Assembly: GCA_964415965.1 (NCBI GenBank) | Contig: CAYQCK010000001.1 | Coordinates: 496,001 to 560,000, forward strand | Source: CAIKNB01 sp964415965 | GTDB lineage: Bacteria > Patescibacteriota > Patescibacteriia > 2-12-FULL-60-25 | Reading direction: 5' to 3' | DNA length: 64,000 bases | Shown here: in pieces, positions 1 through 8,917 of the stretch | Numbering within the stretch: the stretch's first letter is position 1 | Layout: each line of letters begins with the position of its first letter | Translations under genes and position numbers: made by a program | Notes under the pieces: generated by a model | Told to the model about the DNA's origin: nothing | Database searches by the model: none | Seen by the model: the letters and a program-made list of their open reading frames with translations, nothing else

Positions 1-232
1 CGAACTCTGCTTCTTTGTCAGTTAATGATGCGTAATCAAAATCCTTTTTACCGGCACGACGTTCGTCGGCGTTGATATAATTCGTCAGGTTTTCGCTGAT
101 GAAACGATAAAAAAGCATGCCAAGCACATATTGCTTGAAATCCCATCCATCAACGCTACCACGCAGATCTGTGGCGATCTGCCAAATAGTGCGGTGTAGC
201 TCTGAGCGTTCTTGCTCTTTTATCGTGTTCAT
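1..232 (-). CDS. hsdM: Type I restriction-modification methyltransferase subunit HsdM, N-terminal part
   Basis: Only the first 77 codons are present; the gene runs off the left edge. The N-terminus begins MNTIKEQERSELH and carries the block GMLFYRFISENL, typical of the helical N-terminal domain of HsdM, the adenine-N6 methyltransferase subunit of type I restriction systems. The ATG at 232 follows a small helix-turn-helix gene by 22 bp, so the two may be cotranscribed. HsdS and HsdR would be expected to the left. The assignment rests on this N-terminal domain only; the catalytic NPPF motif lies outside the window. Confidence 0.8.
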   Translation of the reverse strand, partial: MNTIKEQERSELHRTIWQIATDLRGSVDGWDFKQYVLGMLFYRFISENLTNYINADERRAGKKDFDYASLTDKEAEF

Positions 233-254
233 AGGTCAGTCCTCGATTTTGAAT

Positions 255-443
255 TTATTTATCCTCCCCTTGTAAAAATTTCAGAATATCCTCTTTCTTG
301 TATCGTCTGTCTCCGCGCTCTCCAAAGCGTACAGCTTTTAGAATTCCTTTCTTATCCCAAAGCCTGAGTGTGTTCGGGTGGCACTTCAGGATTTCCGACG
401 CCTCGCGAAGCGTGAGCAGTGGCGGGATTCGGCTTTCGTCCAT
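255..443 (-). CDS. Small helix-turn-helix (MerR/excisionase-like) protein
   Basis: A 62-residue product from the ATG at 443 (an in-frame TTG at 485 is possible). The body reads TLREASEILKCHPNTLRLWDKKG followed by a GDRRY segment and KKEDILKFL, the single winged-helix fold of excisionase and MerR-like DNA-binding proteins. It probably binds DNA and could control the downstream hsdM, whose start lies 22 bp further along, or act as a recombination directionality factor. No effector domain follows the HTH. Confidence 0.7.
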   Translation of the reverse strand: MDESRIPPLLTLREASEILKCHPNTLRLWDKKGILKAVRFGERGDRRYKKEDILKFLQGEDK

Positions 444-548
444 AAAGACTGGGCATATTCTATCCCAGTTACCAATCCCGCACAATGCCTTATATATCCA
501 TTGACAGTATCCCTTGTTTTCCTACCTACATGGGCATAAGGTTTGCCC

Positions 549-1475
549 ATGGAAAACGCCACACTGTCAAATACGCCCGCCCTGATTGGACCGCCACCGG
601 AAACTGTTCCAGTCAAGCCAACAAACCCGCTAGAAGTAATTCAAAGCATCCGAAAACGCGACTTAGTGCTTCTTTTGATGCCTGAAGTAAATCGTCAGGA
701 ATCCATCGACCTTCAAAAAGAATTACTAGGCAAAAAGAAACTCCCTGAGATAGATGTCATACTTCAGACGCCCGGAGGTGATATCAACGCTGCATTTTTC
801 ATCACAAAACTACTAAGGCAGCACGCGGAAAAGGTGAACATTCTGATCCCTATCTATGCGAAAAGCGCAGGCACGTTGATCTGTCTTGGTGCCGATACGT
901 TAGTGATGAATGAACTTTCCGAACTTGGTCCTCTTGATTCACAAATTCACGAGAAGCAGGTTGGAGATGTCGGACGACATAAATCTGCGTTAAACGGATT
1001 CAAGGCGCTAGATCAGGTTCAGGAGCACGCCCTGAGCAGTCTTGATACAACAGCTGTCATTTTGGCAAACAAGTCTGGTTTAAAAATCTATGAAGCGCTT
1101 CAGCTTTCTATCGACTTCGTCGCCAAGACTGCCGGGTCCTTATACAATCAGATCGATCCCAAGGTAATGGGTGAATACGCGCGCGCACTCGAAGTTGGAT
1201 TTAAATATGGAATAAAAGTTTTGGTCGAGCATCGCGGGTGGGATTTGGAAAAAGCAAAGGCTCTCGTCAACCACTTGGTCTACGCCTATCCATCACACGG
1301 CTTCATCATCGATCATGACGAATTGAAACGCAATTTAGGCATAGAGCCAGAGATCATGGACGAAAAGCTGTGCCGAGCAACACACGATCTTGCAATCGGA
1401 TTAGACGGACAGCGCGTGATAAAATTTATCCCCTACACAGAGAGCGCACCGCATGAGAAGATAGCTTCAGTATAG
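549..1475 (+). CDS. SDH-family ClpP-fold serine protease
   Basis: A 308-residue cytoplasmic protein. TPGGD near residue 74 supplies the oxyanion-hole glycines and KSAGT near residue 106 carries the likely nucleophile Ser, as in the serine dehydrogenase proteinase (SDH/SppA, ClpP crotonase fold) family. I chose the ATG at 549 because a TAAGG sequence sits about seven bases upstream; a TTG at 543 is also in frame. It is the only long plus-strand gene on the left side and lies between hsdM and the phage tail genes, in DNA clearly AT-richer than the rest. Similar proteases occur next to restriction and defence genes, so a defence or regulatory role is possible but inferred. Confidence 0.8.
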   Translation: MENATLSNTPALIGPPPETVPVKPTNPLEVIQSIRKRDLVLLLMPEVNRQESIDLQKELLGKKKLPEIDVILQTPGGDINAAFFITKLLRQHAEKVNILIPIYAKSAGTLICLGADTLVMNELSELGPLDSQIHEKQVGDVGRHKSALNGFKALDQVQEHALSSLDTTAVILANKSGLKIYEALQLSIDFVAKTAGSLYNQIDPKVMGEYARALEVGFKYGIKVLVEHRGWDLEKAKALVNHLVYAYPSHGFIIDHDELKRNLGIEPEIMDEKLCRATHDLAIGLDGQRVIKFIPYTESAPHEKIASV

Positions 1476-1479
1476 GATT

Positions 1480-1680
1480 ATGATGCAACAACTTTTCCAA
1501 GAAAAAAAAATTAATCAATCCGCTGAACTCTCCGCTGAGATAAGAGAACAGCTTTTAATATCTCGTCGCATGGTAAAGAATTTGCGCGAGCAACAACTAT
1601 CAGAAGGTAAGGATAGATCTTTGAATACCAACATTCTCAAGATTAGACCGAACACGTCTCCTGCTAGTTTGTCGCATTAA
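1480..1680 (+). CDS. Small hypothetical protein
   Basis: A 66-residue, mostly helical and charged product starting four bases after the protease gene. It contains QEKKINQSAELSAEIREQLL and a QLSEGK segment and has no motif I recognise. It may be translationally coupled to the protease. The last 17 bp overlap the convergent phage tail gene, and codon use is AT-rich like the protease. It could also be a chance ORF. Confidence 0.45.
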   Translation: MMQQLFQEKKINQSAELSAEIREQLLISRRMVKNLREQQLSEGKDRSLNTNILKIRPNTSPASLSH

Positions 1681-2740
1681 ATTCTGTTCCGAACACATCA
1701 TTAATATCCGCAAGATGGAGCACCGCTAAACATCCGTCGTACTCCACCCGCTGAATTCGCAATACCTGACCGGAAAGAATTGATGATGCTCCGCTTTTCA
1801 CGTTCACGATCTTTACCGTATCGCCAGGCAAAATCGTCTCGATGGCGTAATTCGCATTAACAGTGATTTGAGTTTTGGTGAATGGACTTTTCAATCTCGC
1901 CACCTCCCCATTGCCCTTTGAATCCGCCGAACCGCTATTCTGAATTCCTGAGTCAGACAATGCCTCGTCTCGGTGGCCATACGACGCCTGGCTCGTAGCA
2001 TCCGAGTAGACGGCATATGTGGGTCCGCTCCCCCAACCCAGCCGCGCGAGGTTCTTCACATCCAAGATAGATTTGCCAGTTTGGATTGAATCGACATTTT
2101 TTCCGAGCGCGAGCGTGTGCGTTGCGGTTACGTCAGAATATTGCTGGAGGTCAATCTGCCCGTTTGCGCGAACGCGCCAATACCAAGTCGCATCCAGAAA
2201 ATCAAACGCGGATCCGAGAGCTTCGAGATGAGTCTTTTGCACGAAGTTCACGGAAACCGACAAGGCTGGGTTTCCCAGATTCTTTGAGAAAAACGTACCA
2301 TGAACGGAATTGAGGTCATCGATCGCATCTGAAAACATCGTGTCAACGTCAGCGCTCGCGTAGCTCACGGTGTAAGCCGTGCCGACCCAAAATGCGTTGC
2401 CGATCAGCGCATCGATTGGGAAAATCCTTAACGAGGCATGATTGCTGTACGCGTCATACATCGCGTTCGCTTCGATGATGTGTCCTTGGTAAACCAAAAG
2501 CCCTCCTGGGTTCGCGTCATTCACGATATAGACTCGCACGAGGTCAAAAAGATTGATCGTGGAACCATATCCGAAGCTGTCCCAGGGCAGGGCAAGATCG
2601 ATCGTGATCTCCCCTGCCGGTTTGTTTACCTCGCGTACGATTCTCGGAACAGATAATAGAATTCCGGAATCCAAAACCCTGCGGAAGGTGACCCCGTTGC
2701 TCGAATATACTTTCGCAAAGAATTTTGCCGCAGTCGGCAT
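1664..2740 (-). CDS. Phage tail protein (tail hub/baseplate-like)
   Basis: A 358-residue protein at the distal end of the tail operon, downstream of the collar-domain fibre gene. The N-terminal part (VTFRRVLDSGILLSVPRIVREV) and the mixed beta-rich body, ending in a domain with GDTVKIVNVKSG and GQVLRIQRVEYD, resemble tail hub or Gp37-like proteins of siphoviruses, which follow the distal tail protein. Function is inferred from position and fold-like features; no enzymatic motif is visible. Confidence 0.6.
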   Translation of the reverse strand: MPTAAKFFAKVYSSNGVTFRRVLDSGILLSVPRIVREVNKPAGEITIDLALPWDSFGYGSTINLFDLVRVYIVNDANPGGLLVYQGHIIEANAMYDAYSNHASLRIFPIDALIGNAFWVGTAYTVSYASADVDTMFSDAIDDLNSVHGTFFSKNLGNPALSVSVNFVQKTHLEALGSAFDFLDATWYWRVRANGQIDLQQYSDVTATHTLALGKNVDSIQTGKSILDVKNLARLGWGSGPTYAVYSDATSQASYGHRDEALSDSGIQNSGSADSKGNGEVARLKSPFTKTQITVNANYAIETILPGDTVKIVNVKSGASSILSGQVLRIQRVEYDGCLAVLHLADINDVFGTEFNATN

Positions 2741-2746
2741 ACGCCT

Positions 2747-4267
2747 TTATGTTTTGATGATGTAGTTGAACGTGTTATACGGTTGAAGGTTGTTGTGCGC
2801 TCCGCCGCTTCCAGCAGAACCTGATGTCCAACCTCCTGAATTTTGAGCCGTCGCAGGCGGATAACCACCAGACGTTCCAGATGCGCCAGGAATGTTGTGA
2901 GTGTGCGAAGGCATTTCCGTTGTCGTGAGCGTGTGCGTCTTTTCGCCACCTGTTTTGCCCAGCGTATTGAATTCAGTTTGTCCGGAATCATAGCCAGCCG
3001 GTACGTTCCCCTTCATATTCGGCAAATTGAAGGTTGTGGAACCATCACCCGTTCCATAAGCCGTACTGATCGCCGCGAATAGTGCTGAATATGTCGTTCT
3101 TGAGACTGCAGTTCCATCGCACAAAAGCCATCCTGATGGGACTGATGATCCGCCGAATGGAACCATGACTCCTGCCGGCAAACCTGACGCAGCGGTGGGT
3201 GAAGCCTGGAATCCTTGCGTGACTTTCGTCAGATCCCATTTGCTATCCGTCCCGTGAAAACGAAACTCCAAATAATCGACTGCGGACACGGCTGACGTGA
3301 CCGCGTACGAAGCAATGTCGTTAGAGAAGCGCGTCCCGCCCGCAGTATTTAATGCGATCGTTTTTGCAGATGACGCATGCTGTCTAAAACGGATGAAGTA
3401 CGATTCACCATCCATGCCGTTTTGCCATGTTACCTGCGTGATATTTTCTGTAAGCGTGCATTCAAAAAAGTTTGCCGCCGAACAGTCGCATGTCAACACG
3501 CCTCCCGACGAGGATACGGATGCGGTCACGATGTTTAAGTACCGAACATTCCCCGAGCTGTCACGCGTGTACCATCCCCCGTTCTTTGTCCAAAGGAAAA
3601 GGTATCCAGACGGAGGATTCACGCTGGGCGCATTCGTAACCTGTTTAATAAGCTCGATGTCGACGGCCTTGTTTACGGATTGGTTGAATTCGAAGCCCGA
3701 GGCCGTAACGGTTCCCGCTGCCGGCAATCCGTCTCCGAGCAATGTGATGGTCGTATTCGGAGCTCCGTACGAAACGGCAGTAATGAGCGCCCGATACCAA
3801 GTGCTTGATACCTTGAACAGATACACGCGTCCGACGGTGAAGATGGCAGTCTTGTCACCGCTGATCGTGTGGCTTGTGGCGGACGCGATCGTCGTAACGG
3901 CTGTTTGGACGATATAGCCACCATCGTCGAGCGTCGCGAGATAATCCTGTAATTGGTCGTAGTGCGCTTTGGTGAGATGGATTTCGATAAGCGAACCCGC
4001 AGCATGCGTGGCCGCCGTGGTTCCGTTATACCCGCGCGTATCGATCGTGCAGGTAATCGTTCCGCCTGTGATGGAAAGTCCAGACAGCAGAATTTGCTCC
4101 TGTTCGATTGTGATGACCGCCTTATGCGTGGAAGGCATGTTCCACGATTGCGTTCCGAGCACGGACGATGAGGAGCCTGTGAAGGTTCCGGCGGAAAGCG
4201 ATGATAGGAGCTGGGCGTCGAGCAGGAACGACGCGCGGTCCAAGACGTAAAGTTTTTGGTATGACAT
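2747..4267 (-). CDS. Tail fibre protein with phage collar domain
   Basis: A 506-residue structural protein. The C-terminal ~130 residues form a clear phage tail collar (microcystin-dependent-protein type) domain: VPFGGSSVPSGWLLCDG, then FNLPNMKGNVPAGYD, then TLTTTEMPSHTH. Upstream is a repetitive, Thr/Ser-rich beta region typical of trimeric fibres. It ends with the aromatic tip YNTFNYIIKT. The gene begins one base after the stop of the distal tail gene, in the close TGA-T-ATG type spacing used throughout this operon. Likely receptor binding. Confidence 0.85.
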   Translation of the reverse strand: MSYQKLYVLDRASFLLDAQLLSSLSAGTFTGSSSSVLGTQSWNMPSTHKAVITIEQEQILLSGLSITGGTITCTIDTRGYNGTTAATHAAGSLIEIHLTKAHYDQLQDYLATLDDGGYIVQTAVTTIASATSHTISGDKTAIFTVGRVYLFKVSSTWYRALITAVSYGAPNTTITLLGDGLPAAGTVTASGFEFNQSVNKAVDIELIKQVTNAPSVNPPSGYLFLWTKNGGWYTRDSSGNVRYLNIVTASVSSSGGVLTCDCSAANFFECTLTENITQVTWQNGMDGESYFIRFRQHASSAKTIALNTAGGTRFSNDIASYAVTSAVSAVDYLEFRFHGTDSKWDLTKVTQGFQASPTAASGLPAGVMVPFGGSSVPSGWLLCDGTAVSRTTYSALFAAISTAYGTGDGSTTFNLPNMKGNVPAGYDSGQTEFNTLGKTGGEKTHTLTTTEMPSHTHNIPGASGTSGGYPPATAQNSGGWTSGSAGSGGAHNNLQPYNTFNYIIKT

Positions 4268-4268
4268 A

Positions 4269-5120
4269 TCAGAAATAGCGTGAGTAATGGACTTCAGTCA
4301 CCGCGATCGAGTAGCCCGATCCAGTGAGCGTTATCTTGAAAGAATTCAGACCCGAAATAATCTTCGGCAGGATGCCCGTGTAATCGATATCGGAACCGTT
4401 CTTCGTCACGCGCTTATTCTCCCCGTCGATGACGATCTGGTCGCCGTTCGTAAAGCTTCCCGAGATGATGAGTTTGTCTCCGTTCGTCGAGTTCTCCCAT
4501 GTAATTTGCGAAACGGTTCCCGCAGTAACTAGCGTGAGATACGCGACTGAATCAGCTTCAGCGGTTCCTGCATTCGTGAATCCCATGACCGTCGGGGATG
4601 CGGTGATCGGCGTCGGAACATCGGTGGTCGTGCGGAGCTGATCTCTTCCGAACGGTTGGAGCGCGACCAGTTCGATTTCGAACGGGCACATGGTCATATG
4701 GTAGTGGTCGCGTTCTTGGAACATCCGATCAAGGCCGATTCCGTAGCACTCGTAGTAGCGATACGAGCCAGCCCACGGGATTTTGAGTACGCCTCCGAAC
4801 ACGGACAGGTTCTGGCGCATCGCGTCCATCCTCGTTTCCATCTCCGTCCGGCTCGAACCCTTTACCGTCCCGCGCAAAACGATGTGCGTCTCGCGCCAAT
4901 ACGCGGTCTCGGCATAGCCTCCCTGCGCGCGCGGGTACGCGCGTTTCTGGAGATCGAGGATCGGAGCCGATACCTTCACGAATCTGGTTCTGATGTTCGT
5001 GTTTTGCAGGCCGTAATTATTGAAAACGATATCGTCCGTGGATCCTGAGGGCGGTGACGGCGAAAGGCCGTCCCAGAGAGCGGTATCGAGTCTCGCGGAG
5101 TCAAGCTGGTAAACGGACAT
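4269..5120 (-). CDS. Distal tail protein (Dit-like)
   Basis: A 283-residue protein between the tape measure and fibre genes, the usual position of Dit. The N-terminal part has Arg/Tyr-rich beta strands (THIVLRGTVKGSSRTEMETRMD, then GGVLKIPWAGSYRYYECYGIG), and the C-terminal part looks like a galectin/carbohydrate-binding-like sandwich with a DKLIISGSF segment. This two-part plan matches siphovirus distal tail proteins that cap the tail tube and anchor fibres. Assigned from gene order plus general sequence character. Confidence 0.65.
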   Translation of the reverse strand: MSVYQLDSARLDTALWDGLSPSPPSGSTDDIVFNNYGLQNTNIRTRFVKVSAPILDLQKRAYPRAQGGYAETAYWRETHIVLRGTVKGSSRTEMETRMDAMRQNLSVFGGVLKIPWAGSYRYYECYGIGLDRMFQERDHYHMTMCPFEIELVALQPFGRDQLRTTTDVPTPITASPTVMGFTNAGTAEADSVAYLTLVTAGTVSQITWENSTNGDKLIISGSFTNGDQIVIDGENKRVTKNGSDIDYTGILPKIISGLNSFKITLTGSGYSIAVTEVHYSRYF

Positions 5121-5121
5121 A

Positions 5122-7446
5122 TTACATTTGGGCCGCTAGGCCGTAGCGGTTGCCTTGCAGGACTTTCGCGAGCTCCTTCGCGACCGTACGCGCAAGCCTC
5201 GTCTCGTCGGCCTGATTCGAAACGTTCACGGTCGCGCCCTCCATGATGGAAACCGATACAGGCTGGGAAAGCTGTCCAGAGTTTCCCCTGAGCGGAATGA
5301 CTGCTTCCGGACCGGATTCGCCGATCAATGCGATGGTCGGCTTCGTGACGATTCCGCCCGATGCGAGATGGGTTTGCGGAATGACCGCAGCCGATCCAGA
5401 TGGCGCAGATTTGATGGCGTTCTGAGCGTTTTGGATGGCTTGTACCGTGGCCTGGACTTGGGCTTCGATCGCTACCAGCTCCGCGTGCTTTGCCTTCGAC
5501 TCGGCAATGATCTTGTCGTATCCGTCTTTGTATTCCTGCAACAACAAATCGAACCGGTGCGCGGTCTCTTCTTTCAAGCGCTCGGTCTGCTTCTTGTGCT
5601 CGTTTTCCTCTTTCTGCATGTCGACCTTGAGCGCGGCCATCTTCTGATCGAAAGCGATCTTGTCCTGCTGTTTTTCGTCTTCGTATTTCAAACGCAACCG
5701 TTCGAGATCGGTCGTCGTGCGGAATTTTTCCGCATCCGCCTTGAGGGAAGCGTATTGGTTGACGATGGCCTGCTCCGCGTCGAGCTGTTTCTGGATTTCC
5801 GTGATTCGAGATTGCAATACCTTCTGTCTGTCCGCGTCATCCGTCTTTTGCAGGTCGTCCTTCAGGCTTGCTAAGTCCTTTTGCGATTGGGCGAGCTTGT
5901 CTTGGTGGGACATGAACAGCTGGAGCTGCTCGTCCTGGTATTGTTTTTGCTTGTCGGCGGTCGATTTGGCAAAGTCGCTTTGCAGCTGCGCCATCTTGGA
6001 CGCGATATCCGCAATCTTCTGGTTGTACGTATCGAGCTGGTCGGAAGATTTTTGCGTGTAGTCGCGAATGAGCTCGCTGAGCTTCGTCTGCGTCTGCTTC
6101 GCGTCGTCCTTGATTTTAGATAAGGCGTCGGACGCTTTTGACGCGCCTTGCGAAGCTCCGCCGCCGATCGCGTCGGTTATCTGTTGTTTCACGATCGGCG
6201 CTGCGTCTTCGATGGGTCTGAATCCCTGCTGGATAACGCCCTCCTTCATGGCCTCCCCCGCTTTGATAAATGCGGAGTCCATATCGGTCGCGAATGCGCC
6301 GATGGTGTTGTTGACCTGCTTGACCGATGCGTGGAAGCCAGAAAAGTCGAACGCGTTCGAGGCGCGCGCCATTGCGTCTCTCGCTCCCTCGAAGTCCCCC
6401 GTGAGCGCCTTTGCCAACGCGGAGTATACGTTCTGTCCGATTTCTCCGATCCTTTGGAATGACTTGGCGACATCCGTTGCAAACGCGACCGCTTCGATGG
6501 CTCCGCCTACAAGCACGCTCGCAAGGGCGAGTACCGCGTAGCCCACGCCTTCCAAAACATAACCAGCTGCCTTCGCGCCTGAAGCGAGGCTGTAAAAACT
6601 GCGCGACCACGTATCGTTCTTCGAGGTAGCGGTTTGCGCCGACTTCGCAGCCGCGACCGCGTCGTTCACGAACAGATCCATGGCCGGCAACACCGTCTTG
6701 CCGATGTTCTCTTGGATTTCGTGGAGCGAATTGTCGAGCTGCTTTATCTTTCCTTGATATGTATTGGCCGCAGCCGCTGCGGATCCGCCAAACTCCTTTG
6801 AGAGCTCAGCCAAGATGAGCTTCTGGGCTTCCATGGTCTTCCCCGCTTTTTCAAGCGTTTGGATTTGTTCCTTCTGCTGTTCAGTAAAGGAAACGCCGAT
6901 GCGCGTGAGCGCCGTGAGTCCTTCCGCCGGATTGTTGAGCGCCTTGCCGAGCTGGATAACGGATGAATGCAGATCACTGCCCATGGCCGTACTTACGTTG
7001 AGCGCGGCTTGGATCGCGTCAGGAAAAACCTGCTTGCTCACTTTGGTGAACGTCAGCATCAGGTTTTCTCCCGCGAGCACTTGGTCTTTGCTGAAGGTCG
7101 TGAGATTCGACATCTGTCCGGCAAGGTCATTCGCCGCCTGGGCGGTGACGCCGGCCGCCATTCCAGTGGATTTCAAAACCGCCGAGAGCTGGGCTTGGGT
7201 GGCCTCCGCTTCCTCGGCTGCCGTGACGGTTCCTTTCAAAAAATCACCAAGGGCGTTGAACGCCGAACTGGCAGCGTTTGCCGCGAGATTGCCCAGTCCG
7301 ATCGCGCCGACAAGTTTTCCGAACCCCATTCCGGACGAATCGGTGGCCGTTGAGACGCCGCGCAAGTCGTTTTCGAGCGACTTCAATTGCCCCGTCGCAT
7401 TGTTCGACGCTTCGATAGCGATTTGGAGCTTAGCGTTTATGGCCAT
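5122..7446 (-). CDS. Tail tape measure protein
   Basis: A 774-residue protein, the longest of the phage. The N-terminal third has the Ala/Gly-rich helical region and membrane-like stretch common to tape measure proteins (SLENDLRGVSTAT, then AGYVLEGVGYAVLALASVLVGGAIEA near residue 300). Residues about 440-690 form a long coiled coil rich in K, D, Q and E. The C-terminus has the typical AxGGIV..PTIALIGESGPEAVIPL block. Its ATG at 7446 overlaps the end of the frameshifted chaperone reading frame, as in lambda-like tail operons. It sets tail length and enters the cell during infection. Confidence 0.92.
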   Translation of the reverse strand: MAINAKLQIAIEASNNATGQLKSLENDLRGVSTATDSSGMGFGKLVGAIGLGNLAANAASSAFNALGDFLKGTVTAAEEAEATQAQLSAVLKSTGMAAGVTAQAANDLAGQMSNLTTFSKDQVLAGENLMLTFTKVSKQVFPDAIQAALNVSTAMGSDLHSSVIQLGKALNNPAEGLTALTRIGVSFTEQQKEQIQTLEKAGKTMEAQKLILAELSKEFGGSAAAAANTYQGKIKQLDNSLHEIQENIGKTVLPAMDLFVNDAVAAAKSAQTATSKNDTWSRSFYSLASGAKAAGYVLEGVGYAVLALASVLVGGAIEAVAFATDVAKSFQRIGEIGQNVYSALAKALTGDFEGARDAMARASNAFDFSGFHASVKQVNNTIGAFATDMDSAFIKAGEAMKEGVIQQGFRPIEDAAPIVKQQITDAIGGGASQGASKASDALSKIKDDAKQTQTKLSELIRDYTQKSSDQLDTYNQKIADIASKMAQLQSDFAKSTADKQKQYQDEQLQLFMSHQDKLAQSQKDLASLKDDLQKTDDADRQKVLQSRITEIQKQLDAEQAIVNQYASLKADAEKFRTTTDLERLRLKYEDEKQQDKIAFDQKMAALKVDMQKEENEHKKQTERLKEETAHRFDLLLQEYKDGYDKIIAESKAKHAELVAIEAQVQATVQAIQNAQNAIKSAPSGSAAVIPQTHLASGGIVTKPTIALIGESGPEAVIPLRGNSGQLSQPVSVSIMEGATVNVSNQADETRLARTVAKELAKVLQGNRYGLAAQM

Positions 7447-7932
7447 GGGTTAGGAGGTATAAAAAGTCTTCAACGACATCGGCGGGCGCGTCCTCAAGAT
7501 CCCGCCACGTCCAACCGAGTTCGCGGCAGAGCAGGAACGCCTCGATCCTTCGGCTCGCGAGGGCGAGATCGCGCTCGGATATGAGCAGAGCGGAACCTCG
7601 TCCCTCGACAAGGTGCTCTAACGCACTTTTGGGCCGTCATCAGGCTTAGAACGGAATCCGATGGCTTGAAGGGCTTGATCAAGCAGGTTCTCCCCTTCCT
7701 CGGCGGTGAGGTTGTTCTCAAGCGATTCCTTCGTGATCGGGTCCGCGAATGACCAAGCGGTCACGAATTTCGCGAGCAGGGTCGCCGACCAATCGTTGAG
7801 CAAGCTCGGATCCACCGTCTCGCCTTCTTTGGCTTTGGCGTACGGACTTGCTTCCTGCATCCGACGGCGTTCGCCCCAGCTGAATGAGTCTTTGACTTCC
7901 GCCCATTGGGCGTTTGAGAGGTTGATACGCAT
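7430..7932 (-). CDS. Tail assembly chaperone, -1 frameshift (GT-type) product
   Basis: If ribosomes slip back one base on the minus-strand heptamer C CCA AAA, translation continues past the TAG for 65 more codons to a TAA at 7432-7430, giving 167 residues. The extension contains EAFLLCRELGWTWRDLEDAP and EDFLYLL, a protein-like sequence with the Trp/Leu pattern of GT-type extensions. It fills the otherwise empty 172 bp before the tape measure gene and overlaps its start by 17 bp, the classic layout. Predicted from sequence; no product data. Confidence 0.8.
7618..7932 (-). CDS. Tail assembly chaperone, short (G-type) product
   Basis: A 104-residue acidic helical protein directly upstream of the tape measure gene. 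It contains NAQWAEVKDSFSWGERRRMQ and a C-terminal helix LLDQALQAIGF. Position, size and the adjoining second reading frame identify it as the zero-frame product of the tail assembly chaperone pair (gpG of lambda and its equivalents), which coats the tape measure protein before tube assembly. It ends at a TAG codon just after a slippery heptamer. Confidence 0.75.
   Translation of the reverse strand: MRINLSNAQWAEVKDSFSWGERRRMQEASPYAKAKEGETVDPSLLNDWSATLLAKFVTAWSFADPITKESLENNLTAEEGENLLDQALQAIGFRSKPDDGPKVR
7627..7633 (-). promoter_or_regulatory. Slippery heptamer for programmed -1 frameshifting
   Basis: Minus-strand CCCAAAA fits the X XXY YYZ rule with the zero frame read as CCA AAA. It lies two codons before the zero-frame TAG. 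The -1 frame is open for 65 codons beyond and closed just upstream, as expected for a true site. Confidence 0.85.
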
Positions 7933-7987
7933 ATATCTGAAGCATATTCAAAAGACCGCTTTGCAAGCGGTCTTTGTCCACATGTAA

Positions 7988-8311
7988 TTATTTTCCTTGG
8001 GGCTTTATCCCTGATCGTTCATAAACCATGCTAGAGAAAAAGCCAAAAATCCAAGTTGCGGCAGCTCCGCCCATAGCTTTGACGTCATCAATCTTCCCCA
8101 AGGCGCAGAGATAAATGATGAACCCAACAAAGCATATGGCAAGCAAAATTGGCGCCCATACGATAAAGCGTTTCAAGACCAGTGTCTTCACATCTTCAAT
8201 ACCCTGCTTGCGTTCATGCTCGCGTTCAGTAGCATCGTATTTTAGCCTCTTGTTCAAATCTTGATCATTGACGAAGCTGCCTTTCCTTGGATTAATCTTC
8301 TTGCGCGCCAT
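7988..8311 (-). CDS. Small phage membrane protein
   Basis: A 107-residue protein from the ATG at 8311. The first ~50 residues are strongly charged (MARKKINPRKG, then KRLKYDATEREHERKQG) and are followed by one clear transmembrane helix (VWAPILLAICFVGFIIYLC) and a second weaker hydrophobic stretch (AAATWIFGFFSSMVY). It lies between the ImmA-like peptidase and the tail chaperone, near the lysis genes. A holin-like or superinfection role is possible; no family recognised. Confidence 0.55.
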   Translation of the reverse strand: MARKKINPRKGSFVNDQDLNKRLKYDATEREHERKQGIEDVKTLVLKRFIVWAPILLAICFVGFIIYLCALGKIDDVKAMGGAAATWIFGFFSSMVYERSGIKPQGK

Positions 8312-8333
8312 ATCATTCGGGTCTGTTATGCAT

Positions 8334-8858
8334 CTAGAAAAGAACTTCGCCGAATAGTGTCTTGGCGCGGATGGTTGCAGCTGCAGGAGAAACGCCAAAC
8401 TTTTCCGCCACTTCCTCAATAGCATTAGCGTGTTCAAATGCAATCCGGAACTGTTGGGCTGGCATCAATATTTCCGCAGCAATTGAATTTGCCTCCCATT
8501 CCATTTTTCGTTCAGCTTCTGACATGAGACGGTCAGCACGCTGCAAAACTTTCTCACCATTTACGGGCTGAACGATGAAGTCAAGGTGTTCTTCCTCAGC
8601 ATCAAGAAGGTTTTTGTGTTTTACGAAATGAGCGATCTCGTGAGCGATCGTGAAGCGCTGTCTATTCGCAGGATGTCGCTCATTGATGTAAATCACGTAA
8701 TGGTCATCCTCTTTTTTAATCATTCCGGACTGACGATCCTCCAAATCACCCGTAAGATACACGTCTAAATTAAAATCCCTCGCCAAAGCAGCCACCGGAA
8801 ATGGAACTTGCCCGGCGTACTTGTCCAGTTTTTCCTGGAGTGTTTCTGGGATTTTCAT
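8334..8858 (-). CDS. ImmA/IrrE-family metallo-endopeptidase
   Basis: A 174-residue protein with the zinc motif HEIAH at about residues 73-77 and a downstream EWEANSIAAEILMP block supplying the third ligand region. ImmA/IrrE peptidases cleave repressors or regulate SOS-type switches and are frequent on mobile elements. The ATG at 8858 starts MKIPETLQEKL; a TTG 21 bases upstream is also in frame. No adjacent ImmR-type repressor is visible, and the gene sits inside the late region, which is unusual for a lysogeny switch. Confidence 0.85.
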   Translation of the reverse strand: MKIPETLQEKLDKYAGQVPFPVAALARDFNLDVYLTGDLEDRQSGMIKKEDDHYVIYINERHPANRQRFTIAHEIAHFVKHKNLLDAEEEHLDFIVQPVNGEKVLQRADRLMSEAERKMEWEANSIAAEILMPAQQFRIAFEHANAIEEVAEKFGVSPAAATIRAKTLFGEVLF

Positions 8859-8917
8859 ACGCTTCAACCTTATCAGCAAAGCAAGCCTAAATCCAGCATT
8901 TTGGCAATAATCCGGGG

